Origin: Haemonchus contortus
Taxonomy: Eukaryota > Nematoda > Chromadorea > Rhabditida > Trichostrongylidae
Reading direction: 5' to 3'
Assembly: GCA_000469685.2 (NCBI GenBank)
Contig: LS997567.1
Coordinates: 5,101,374-5,165,373 of the forward strand
DNA length: 64,000 nt
A program made the position numbers and the translations under genes. This document shows, in pieces, positions 54,562 through 64,000 of the stretch (its first letter is position 1; every line of letters begins with the position of its first letter). The notes below the pieces were generated by a model. The model did not search any database. It was not told where the DNA came from and was given only the letters and a program-made list of their open reading frames with translations.

Positions 54562-57323
54562 CCAGTCGGCGGAGGCGCGGGGTGGGGGGGGCACGACGAT
54601 CGTCGCCGTAGGGGCCAGAAAGCGTGTAATACGGTGGTGAGTCACAACTATGAAGATGCCGCCTCAATGTCAGAAAAACTGGAGAGGCTGAAGTTCGAAG
54701 CATCTTTTACGACGTCATCATGGAGGAAACTTGACCTTGAAATGAAAAGTCAGACGTTAGAACTGCAGATGCGAAATCCTCCAACTCCCTCAATGTCCCC
54801 AAACCTACCTGTTCGTTCTACATCTTGGAAAAATGCTTAGGAAACCCTCTTGTGACCACCCCGGCTAAGTTCAGGAAATCGATTTCCGATTTCCGTTTTT
54901 ACTCATCTGTTTCTAACGCTGATGCGCTAGGGCCTACCTTCTTCAGAAATTCTGCTGAAACCATGGGAGTGCTATTCATTTGGCTAATATTCACATGATT
55001 CTCTTCTCAATCGACTCCACCCGACCAGAAGGACCTCTTGCAAAAGCTACCTCGGGTTTTTGTATTACTCTACGTGAATGGTATTATTGTTGGTCGGCAT
55101 GGGAGGTCTGAATACAGCACTCGGTTCTTACATTTTTGTAGCCGATGCTTACGCTCTACCTCACCCGCCGTTTGACTCATCGGGGGGTTCTTTGGGCTTC
55201 CTTCCTCTCACACACGATTGCCTTCTCATCATGTAAAGTTGAGGTCCGATTGGCTCTTTGTGTTCGTCCTCAACTGGCAGAACAAGTTTATCGTATTGTC
55301 GGTGGTCGGTGACGACGACGGTACAACGCATGATGGCTTTACACCGATCTATGGTGGTTGGTGGCAAGAAACCGCAAATGGTGACGGTGGAACCATACCC
55401 CGTATGAGTCATGCTCCGCTTATACTCACACCAGCTTCAAGTCTCGACCTTTCTTCTACGTTGTAATGCGGAAGACCTTTGAGATTAAGCATTTCTTCAC
55501 ATGCTATCGTGTCGTTCTCCGCTCCATTACACGACTACGGATGGCAAGAAACGAGTTACGAATATAGCGAAAAGGTTTCAAAAGCGGACCGGTCCCCCTT
55601 TGTGTATTGTCGCGTCTACTGTCTAGCTAATCCGGTAAAATCGGCGTTGAATCGACGATCCGACTGGTTGCTCTCAAGCTTGAAGGAATATCATCGGAAT
55701 TCTAGAAATTCTCTGAACATTCCAACCCTCACAAACGGCTTTTGAAAAGAAAACGGTCCCCGAAATTTTGAATTGTTGGGGCTAGGACCTTACTATCTGT
55801 TCAACTAGTAAAAGGTTCTAATCAAATGTCTAAATATTGCTTGAAAACTGTAATTTCAACACAGTGAATTAGAAAACTCGAAGTTTTTGCATTTTTCTGA
55901 AGTTTTTTGTTTGGTCTTTGTTTTCCATTCGCCAAATCCTAATGCGTATGCGACAACAGACCACCCTGAAAGTTTAACATGGTCTAAGGTTTGGGAAACA
56001 ATAACTTCAAAATTTGCAGATGTTAAAAACTTATTATCAAGTATTGTAGATGTCGACAACAATAAAATTTGATCTATTTAAATTTTAAAAAAATTTAAAT
56101 AAAAAAATTATTTCTATCACTTTATTTTTCTAAGAAAGTGGAAATGGGATCGGACGGATGTAAGTATATGAATGTAGTTGATATACTCATGAGGAGATTC
56201 GATAATGTTTAAGATTGATGTGAATACATGCCGAATTTAAACTTACCAGTTAATTAATCAAACTATGAAAATTACCGAAAAAAGTCAAAATTATCACTAC
56301 AGGCCGGGTGATGTTTGAGTTTCTGTGAAATGAAGCGTAAAGCGCTATATTACTGGAATCTTTTGGAATCTTTGGTAGGGATCGGTGGATCCAACTTTTG
56401 TGATTGTCCTACAATCTTAAAAATGCGATACTATTTTAATTATTTTAACAGTATTTTTCTATTTATTTATTTACTTATTTATTTATTACATGTCAAGCAT
56501 TTGGGGGCTGCTAAATTGCAACATAAACAAAAACACAACAAGATATACACAGAGCTCAAGCATATTATCAATCCCAATAGTATTTCTCATAGACATTAGG
56601 ATATTAACCTGTCGATTCCAAATGGAACGAACTACTTCAACATTACTACTCGTTACCCACTACTTTCGACTTTACTTCTCTCCGGCGTGTTCTCCTCCTA
56701 TCATGACTTGCTTTTTTCAGCCTTTATCCACAGCGTACTTACAGGACGGCCGAAGTGGCGGAAAACTGCGATCAAATATTCTTGTTAGGTTTTTGTTCAT
56801 TAGACAGAAAATTTGGCCGCTAGCCAGAAGTGATGTGATGCTCCTGCATCAGCTGAATGTATGTAAATTGAGCAAGTTTGCGATTCTCGTTTGATTGAAA
56901 AGACAAAAAAACACGGATTACATCGTATACCTCAGTTTATTTGATTGAGTAAAAGTTTCCTATGAACAGGAACCAGTTATCCTTGCACCAATGCAACTTG
57001 CTAGGCTTATATTTGTCCATTATTTGTATGGTTCCACCGTCCAAGGTCGGCTTCAGCTACTGAAATCTGCCCGATGAGAAGACCTCGCTATTTCCTCTCG
57101 GAACCAGATCCCTTCCGCTCGAGTTTCTAGTGGTCTACATATATAACATATGATTAGAGCCTCATCACGATACTGCAGAAGTTGGGAAAACTTTTCAGGA
57201 ATTTTTTAGTCTCACAAATTATCGTTGAAAGAGATTGTATTTCAAATGTGATATATCAAAACATTGCCTCGAGGAGGAGGTGTGGGCCAGAGTGCGGCTC
57301 TTAGCTCTTCATAATGTAATGAT
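54562..57323. other. intergenic region, no gene recognised
   Basis: Open frames up to 134 codons occur but none resembles a family, and none joins to another by credible splice sites. AT-rich stretches dominate from 56060 to 56500. No repeat structure was identified. Confidence 0.4.
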
Positions 57324-57428
57324 GACTTTGTCATCGCTCATTGCCAGACTTACTCATTTGATATTTTTAAGTAATAACTTTGTCATCGCTCATTGCCAGT
57401 CTTACTCATTTGATATTTGTAAGTAGTA
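57324..57428. repeat. two-copy tandem repeat, 53 bp unit
   Basis: ACTTTGTCATCGCTCATTGC followed by CAG(A/T)CTTACTCATTTGATATTT occurs twice in direct order with two or three differences. Confidence 0.9.
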
Positions 57429-57770
57429 GTAGTTGAGTAGAAGAGGAAAAACTTCATTTGAAAAAATTTCGGTCGTATATCAATGTCTAACGCGACTATT
57501 TTGTGGTAGCTGTGTATGTGCGACAGACTGATCTCTGCCATGAAACAGGAGCGAATAGACAAGAAATCATTTTTGGGAGGCTTTTTCCATAGAACGAACG
57601 GATGATGGCTCATGACAATGAACACATTGAAGCGTGTAGAATCAGTTGTTCAGATGGAATGGTTATCCTCTCTGGTGTTTGAATGTAAACGCTCTGAAGT
57701 CGTGTAAGATATATAGAGGACGAGTACGCAGGACAGGGTTCTGCCATACAAAACACGGGCTAGAGTCACG

Positions 57771-58030
57771 AGGGGTGTGGTGCGTTAGGAACAAAATGGT
57801 CGCGTCGCGGTGAGAGGGGCGTCGCGCGCGAAGAAATGTAGCAGGATGCAGCGGTAAGTAAGAACTACAAGAACAAAAGTACTAATATTAGAATTATGCA
57901 TGAAATAATGATCGCATATCGATTGAGCTGTATGAAGAACGCTAGAGCTGTAATAACGGCGAATGGGTGGTCCGCGACAGCCGCGTGCGGCAAATCGATT
58001 ACCCAAAATCGTTCCTAACACCCGTCTCCC
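57771..58030 (+). mobile_element. 260 bp dispersed element, copy 2
   Basis: Direct-orientation partner of the copy at 41267, with the same ends (AGGGGTGTGGTGCGTTAGGA and CGTTCCTAACACCCGTCTCC). High similarity across the full length marks the element boundaries clearly. No coding capacity. Confidence 0.88.
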
Positions 58031-58870
58031 GCACAAACGCACACCGTAACTTCTACGCCTTTAGTGCTCTTAACTGATCACAATACTGCTACAGTTTTCA
58101 CACCATTGAAACTTATAGACTGTAACCTTGGAAAGGAATTACTATTTCCCTTTCAAAATTACTTCGGAAAGTTTAAAATAGAAAAAAGTGTAAATAAAAA
58201 ACCAACTTGATTTAAAGCAGAGCTGCATGAATGGAATATGGTAGGAGCCTCCATCAGGACAATAGTGACCCGCTGTCCCTTATCTTTCGCTGGTTCCTCC
58301 AGATAGATGAGGAGATTGATTTTTTAGACCATCAATACCATAGACTAAGATAATCCGTCCTTATGACTGGTTCGAATGATCTGAAGATCAAGTACAAGAC
58401 AGGGTTAAAGCTCAGGCAATGGAGAACTTACATAAAAGTAGGTCTTTTAGTACTGGTAACAAATGAGAAGTCCACGTGCAGGAGATAGGGCCTTAGTGGG
58501 GAGGACCTCTAGGCAAATGTGCCACTCGTTTGAAGAGGAAAGCTTGTCCTCGAGCTGAAAATGTATAGGATAAACGTAGATGACCTGAGTAGTATCGGGA
58601 AAGTATTGAATATGTACGTCTAGTGGTTTCCCCCTATTTTAAATTGAGCCCGATCGAATATAACTTCAATTTTGATGAGATATCTTTTACGACGGAGTAA
58701 GAACAACTTTTATCATAAAACAAAGAATGAGACACGAATAATTACACAAAAGTAAATGGAGTAAGTGGGAATATTTAATTGCAGTGGGAACCGAGGCCAG
58801 GTCAGATGCATTGGTCCGTGGGCCGTTGCCCCTTCGGGATACGTGATCGCATTTAGGTTTAAACTTTTCT
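58031..58870. other. intergenic, nothing recognised
   Basis: No exon, repeat or RNA gene was recognised in this stretch. Confidence 0.4.
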
Positions 58871-59009
58871 CGCCTGTGAGGTGACCTCCCCCAATTGGTT
58901 GGCTGGTGACCGTTCCGACAGTCTCAGTGTGCTGATATTGATTTTATTAGTTGGAAATCATTATTGTTATTATTATTATCACTATTATTATTATGATTAT
59001 TTATTTATT

Positions 59010-59043
<34 letters not shown>

Positions 59044-59310
59044 CTACTATTATTATTATTATTACACACTTTAGAATAACATGTAAGGGAATGACTATGT
59101 AAGTTTCAAAATCATTATGCTATATGGTAACAGTGAAGTTTTGGGAGGCGGTATTTAGTTAGAAATCTACTTACCTCGCACCTTTCTCGCACTTCCACTC
59201 ACTCGCCTGTGAGGTGACCTCCCTTAATTGGTTGACGGTGACCTCAGTCTCAGTGAACAGATATTGATTTGAAAACTTTATTACTATTCTTATTATTATT
59301 ATTATTTACG

Positions 59311-59394
<84 letters not shown>

Positions 59395-59400
59395 GTCATT
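58871..59400. repeat. duplicated unit carrying TTA microsatellites
   Basis: The word CGCCTGTGAGGTGACCTCCC followed by AATTGGTTG, TCAGTCTCAGTG (or a close form) and GATATTGATTT occurs at 58871 and 59204. Each copy is followed by a long TTA/ATT repeat (58964-59068 and 59280-59398). The whole unit, repeat included, was duplicated in direct orientation about 330 bases apart. Confidence 0.85.
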
Positions 59401-59710
59401 ATCAACAATGGTATTTTTAATAGGTGTAATTTATATGACCACGAATTGCTGCTGCTATACACATATGCTGCTTGTCATCGGATGAGCGGAATGTCTCATT
59501 TGTACTACACTGAACTCGAGCACAGCGATTTCTCCGGCTTCAAACCAAGTTTGGCTGCTCCCGTTGTTCCTTCTTATTGCTACAGATCCCTTTTCCTAGC
59601 TAACCCACCGAGAACACTGTACTACCACTACTTCATGCACCTTCACCCTTGAACAACGTGCACATCCCTCTTCTGTTCCCTCTAGCACTGGAGCTCCAAA
59701 CCCCTCTCAT

Positions 59711-60821
59711 TGTTCCTAACCAGGGAAGGGTTTCTAATTCCCATGGAATTTTGAATAGAGACCTAGGTATATCGATAGGGCTTGGAAAGTTATTAAGCAA
59801 TATGGAAGTTAAAACTGCAAAATGAGTCTACCAAAAAAGTTATGAGCGTTCAAAGTTTGCATGCTTAAGCAAGGTGAGATAGTGCCAGTTGATAAGCCCA
59901 GCTGCCCGCATTAGCTACAAGAGTCCCCGTGGCGTAATGGAAGTGTTCTCCCTCGCCAGGTGAGCCATGAGGGTTTGCTTCCCGTTGTCGTTTTTGCTTT
60001 TGCAAAGCGTGCTTTCATACGAATAAAAGCTCCTAAACCTTTTTTTTACTAACTGAAGTTAGCGCTTTGTTTCGGTCATCATTTGCGATCACTTATGCGC
60101 ACCTATTTAAAATTTGTTGAGGTTTAGGGGGAAGTCCAAATCACTCAAGACAGATATGCATGAAAAAGTGAATATTGATGAAACAATCCAAGAGATGAGT
60201 GAAGCAGATAAGTTGGTCACAAAATGCGAACCTCATCTGTACATCCCTCTCTCTACAACCATCACCATCTACACGTTTTCTCTACCCATTTTTTAGGTTG
60301 TTTCATCGATGCTGACTTTTCTCGCGTGTCCAAATTTATTTTCTGTAGGTGCGGGTATGTGTGTTTCGATGTTGAAAATGAAAGAGCGTTACAAAAATGA
60401 CGTGTAGAAGTTTTAAATAAGTGCGGTCATAGGTGATAGATAGGTGATTCAAATGATAGCCGAAACAAAGCGCTAACCTAAATTAGTAAGAAAAACGTTT
60501 CAGGAGCTTTTATTCGGATGAAAGCACGTTTTGCAAAAGCAAAAACGACAACGGAAGCAAACCCTCACCGCTCACCTGGAGGGGGAGAACACTGTCACTA
60601 CGCCACGGAACCCTTGTGGCCATTGCGGGCAGCTGGGCTTATCAACTGGCACTATCTCACCATGCTTAAGCATGCAAACTTTGAACGCTCACAACTTTTT
60701 TGGTAGGCTAATTTTGCAGTTTTAATTTCCATATTTCTTAATAACTTTCCAAGCCCTATCGATATACCTAGGGCTCTATTCAAAGTTCCATGCGAAGTAG
60801 AAACCCTTCCCTGCCAAGAAC
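59711..60821. mobile_element. 1.1 kb palindromic (foldback-like) element with tRNA-like boxes
   Basis: Left arm 59711-60115 and right arm 60409-60821 are reverse complements over about 400 bases with scattered differences. Shared words include CCTAGGTATATCGATAGGGC, GTTCAAAGTTTGCATGCTTA, GATAAGCCCAGCTGCCCGCA and TAGCGCTTTGTTTCGG. Even the 293-base centre has mirrored segments around GATGAAACAA. In the left arm TGGCGTAATGG (59930-59940) fits the Pol III A-box and GGGTTTGCTTCCC (59971-59983) is a degenerate B-box; the right arm keeps both. This suggests a foldback element that captured, or derives from, a tRNA-like sequence. No transposase is encoded. Confidence 0.7.
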
Positions 60822-62434
60822 CTGACAGCACAGTGAGCCCTGTATACTGAAACTCTTCCCGTTTCAAGGAGATTTAGGCTTTAGCTACCTCAAATCCGGA
60901 TTTTTCCATTTCACGTGCTCAATATCGAGCGTGGCACATATTTAATATTACAAGTAGCACTGATGAAAAATAATAGTTCATATAAGTAATTCCTGTCCAC
61001 TGTTATGTCTACACAACATGTTCTATTCGTCTAGATACTATACTTAAAAGACTACTCTTAAGACTCAGACAGTTAGTTACTGTGAGCGATTTGAAATACT
61101 ACAATGGTTTACGAAGGTTATAGACGGTGATGAAATTTTAGTGCAAAACTTATACCAATTTGTGCTATGCTACAAGAATAAGATTCGTACGGACGGTTAG
61201 CCGAATATTAGCCCCGTTGACGTTCGACTAAATTTGAAAATACTGCGGTACGGATACTAGTCTGGCACGGCACACATGCTTCGATTAGTATAAGGGTTAA
61301 GTATTAATGTGAAGTTCTTTTGTAGTGTACAGTAGGAAAGTACGTTGAACGTTCAAGGAAGCTGTCGTTGATCTTGATGATGCGGCAAAAAAGTAAAATT
61401 GCGAAGAATGGTGTTCTGAATGTAAAAATAAACATTCTATCTTACTCGTATTGAGTCGTTGATCGGTGTTGTTTCTCCTGATGATGGCGAAAACGTCGAA
61501 TATTGGGTCGCTCGATATCATTTCATGCTTCCGAAACTGGCCACAGAAGTTGTGGTGGATCAAATGGCGCTGAAGGTCGAGATTACAACTTGGGATGATT
61601 AATATGAACAGTTCGTTGGGATCTACGAGAATGGGGGTTGTTGTGATAGGGCGATTGATCAGGGCGATTGATCACCTCAATCACAAAATCCGGCCAATCC
61701 GCTCGGTTTGACAGTGTCGGACAAACTAAGTCGTCATGACAAGAACTTCAGCTGATGACCAATGGACTTCACCGTAGACTTGCAAGCCTTCATTACGACG
61801 CGTATAATAGTAACAGACAATAATACACAAACCCACATACGAATGTAGGCGGCGTTAATGAACGGACTGTACGAGTACAATAAGCAACGGGATAAAAGAG
61901 CGCACCGCGCCAACGGCAATGTTCGGGTTATCTATTTGATTGCACACTCAAGACACTGATAGGCTATGACTTCGGTATCATCTTAAAAGGTACTTATCAA
62001 AAATACATATTACCTGAGGTGAATAGTTAGACTAGTTGTGAACCACAACAAGAACTAAATTTCCAGTAGAAGGATCTTTTGGGAATATCTTATTTCAGAC
62101 CATAGTCCATCTTGTAATGTGCTGCTGAGCGATCGCCTTGCCAACATCCATAATGATATCCTTCAGGTCAAAGGAAAATTGGTCCGCGAAATCGTTAGAT
62201 GCTTACGTTGAGCAGGAAGTTCATGGAGTATGTCACTCCATGTTATTAGACATCTGCCATATACGATGAAAAATGAAGTTAGTCTTTGGTTATATTTGTT
62301 CTGGAAATGCAGGGAAAAGGGACAGATTGTAAAAAATTAAGCCAAAGATATCTAGCGTCAGAACATATGCAGTGAAGGAGTCAGTTATTGTTCTAACTGG
62401 TCTTCCCGCTTGTACCTTTTGGTCATAGCTGCTT
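60822..62434. other. intergenic, nothing recognised
   Basis: AT-rich with short open frames only. No family resemblance or clear repeat was found. Confidence 0.4.
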
Positions 62435-63028
62435 CCATGACCGACTCTCCATGCCCAAGTAACATTTTTTGTGGATCAACGTAGCCTCCGAGATTAGTAA
62501 CAACTTTTATCCACGACTAACGTTTTGGCGGAGTCGGCTCCCTCGAAGTAGTAAAGTTGTTAAAGATATCCCAAGTTTTATTGATTTGGCAAATATGCAC
62601 TCGTTGGTGCATCCACTACCCGAAAAAAGCTCTTTCGGGCTACCGTGTTTCCAGCGCTTTGACTACTAATTCGGCTGTTTGGCCTTCGAGCGCAGTACAA
62701 ATCATAAATTTTTCGAGGGCGCATAGTGCTATAGAAACAAACTTAGTGCCATGACCAACTCTCCATTAATCTTGACATGGCCCAAGTAACATTTGTTGTG
62801 GATTAACGTAGCCTCCGAGATTGGCAACAACTTATATTCAACAACAATGTTTCGGCGAGTCGCCTTCCTCAGTAAAGTTGTTAATGATACCCAAAGTTTT
62901 ATCGATTCGGCAAATACCTCGCTGGTGCAATTTGATCCACTATCCGAAATAAGCTCCTTCGGGATACCTTGTTTCCAGCGCTTTGATTATTGACTCGGCT
63001 GTTTGGTCAACCAGCGCAATACAGATCA
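62435..63028. repeat. two-copy tandem duplication, about 310 bp period
   Basis: Copies at 62435-62705 and 62749-63028 share CCATGACC(G/A)ACTCTCCAT, GCCCAAGTAACATTT, AACGTAGCCTCCGAGATT, AGTAAAGTTGTTAA, TTTCCAGCGCTTTGA and TCGGCTGTTTGG in order. Many substitutions and small indels separate them. Both copies are open for about 66 codons in a corresponding frame, but the protein is not recognised. Confidence 0.88.
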
Positions 63029-63652
63029 TGACATTATTAAAGGCCTATACTATAATAATATCGAACGTATTGTCTCCTCTGTCGAGAAACTAAGGGCCGG
63101 AGGCGGAGCCTCCGCATGCTTTCAACATACATAAAACATTGGAACGAAGCGACTGCGGGGTCTGCCGCGACATTCCCCGGCCGCGGAAAATTTTTGAGTA
63201 GTGCGAAGCAGTATGAGAAACAAACATAGGAAAATGGGAAATAAGCATACATCTGAAATGTTGACGTATAAAAGAGATGAATGGGACTGACTACGCAAAA
63301 TAATGCTCACTTGATATTGACTTTCTGACGAGTCACTCGCTAACTAGCCAATCGAAGCCCAGCTCCTGCCCCTAACCTGACGACTGAGTGTGAGTTAAGA
63401 CAGTACTGGTAACTACAGCGTTGTGAGAATAAACATAATGAGACATATGTTGATAGTGGGCTTTCATCGCCGAGCTACGAGTGATTGGCCAGAGAGCGAA
63501 CGATTTTTGCTTGGTGTGGTAAGAACGGTAATTTTGTGTTTACATCTTGAGGATTGGACATTTGAATGAGTACAAAGTGAATCTGTAGTAAAACAAACAA
63601 ACTTGTAAAACATGTAACAACTTATAAAACATCTCCAACTAAAAGCAGTAAA

Positions 63653-63958
63653 TCAAAATCGACTCATCGTCACTCCGATCGATGGCGTTTCGCTGGTGGC
63701 CCACTTGTTGGTTTTGTGTTGCAGAGAATCGCATGATGCGGTCCTCCATGAGTTGCGACACTTCTTGAGACAAATACCATGTGCAGTTGCCAGACAGGAC
63801 GTGCATTTGTCTCCATCTCTCTCACGGAGAGAGCGAGACACAATATTGGGAAATACGGTGCAAGAAGAAGAACGGTGTTCTTCATTGTCGCAAAATATGC
63901 ATGGTAGTCGAGGAAAGTGGGCTATCAAAGAGTCGATTCTTGTTTCGATGGGATTCAT
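63653..63958 (-). pseudogene. zinc-knuckle ORF resembling retroelement gag, apparently frameshifted
   Basis: The 101-codon frame starts MNPIETRIDSL after an in-frame stop. Residues 20-33 are CIFCDNEEHRSSSC, a perfect CX2CX4HX4C zinc knuckle; a second motif KCTSCLATAHGIC follows at about 51-63. Such serial knuckles are typical of nematode Pao/BEL-type retroelement gag regions and of genes derived from them. The third expected Cys/His group (GGPHHAILC) is readable only in the neighbouring frame, which continues to a stop at 63670, so a one-base frame change near 63745 is likely. That points to a decayed copy, or a sequencing error. Protein homology was judged by motif only. The window ends 42 bases upstream, so more of the element may lie outside. 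Confidence 0.45.
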
Positions 63959-64000
63959 TCTACTCTGAGTAGCTTACATTGTAGTAGTTAGCATGTTCAG

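Noticed and set aside
54646..54840. 65-codon plus-strand frame rich in Lys/Glu divergent from the DB-module gene
   Set aside because: No splice partner, no recognised domain, and it overlaps the promoter flank.
59250..59652. Poly-isoleucine open frames on both strands
   Set aside because: They are translations of the TTA/ATT microsatellite.
59922..60000. Intact tRNA gene in the palindrome arm
   Set aside because: The A-box fits but the B-box region is degenerate and no full cloverleaf could be drawn by eye, so it is noted only as tRNA-like.

Overview
The window is nuclear DNA from a nematode. Evidence: short coding exons with consensus GT-AG splice sites and TTTCAG-type acceptors; AG acceptors a few dozen bases or less upstream of four start codons, as expected for spliced-leader trans-splicing; a nematode-type DB-module secreted protein; and proteins closest to nematode family members. 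Intron sizes (up to about 2.2 kb) and the many small palindromic elements suggest a clade V parasite-like or strongylid-like genome rather than a compact Caenorhabditis genome. The species cannot be named from sequence alone. Nothing bacterial, and no operon of the prokaryotic kind, is present.

Four complete protein genes and one further homeobox gene of complete appearance can be assembled exon by exon with consistent reading phase. (1) 16354-21189 (+): an aristaless-like paired-class homeobox gene, alr-1, 376 aa, 7 exons, preceded by about 16 kb with no recognisable gene. (2) 22367-29818 (-): mitochondrial processing peptidase alpha subunit, mppa-1, 521 aa, 15 exons, convergent with alr-1. 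(3) 31585-35512 (+): small GTPase Rab14, 212 aa, 6 exons, head-to-head with mppa-1 across a 1.77 kb shared promoter region. (4) 38293-46608 (-): equilibrative nucleoside transporter, 461 aa, 15 exons, tail-to-tail with rab-14. (5) 51932-54335 (-): secreted cysteine-rich DB-module protein, 253 aa, 5 exons, with a clear TATA box. At the right edge, 63653-63958 (-) is a short, apparently frameshifted zinc-knuckle ORF resembling retroelement gag.

The genes do unrelated jobs: neuronal transcription factor, mitochondrial import protease, endosome/Golgi GTPase, nucleoside uptake and an extracellular protein. They do not form a pathway. The neighbouring pair rab-14 and ent matches, from memory, the adjacent pair rab-14/ent-2 on the C. 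elegans X chromosome, so the region may be X-linked with conserved microsynteny.

The rest is rich in short non-autonomous DNA elements, mostly in introns and intergenic gaps: hairpin MITEs at 14951, 23075, 28151, 29381, 36750 and 39061; a three-copy 260 bp element at 41267, 51034 and 57771; a 42 bp inverted pair flanking about 1.4 kb at 46794/48201; a 1.1 kb palindrome at 59711-60821 with tRNA-promoter-like boxes in each arm; and several tandem duplications. No CRISPR array, rRNA or intact tRNA gene was seen. I did not find a convincing new multi-gene system; the most unusual structures are the mobile or repeat elements.
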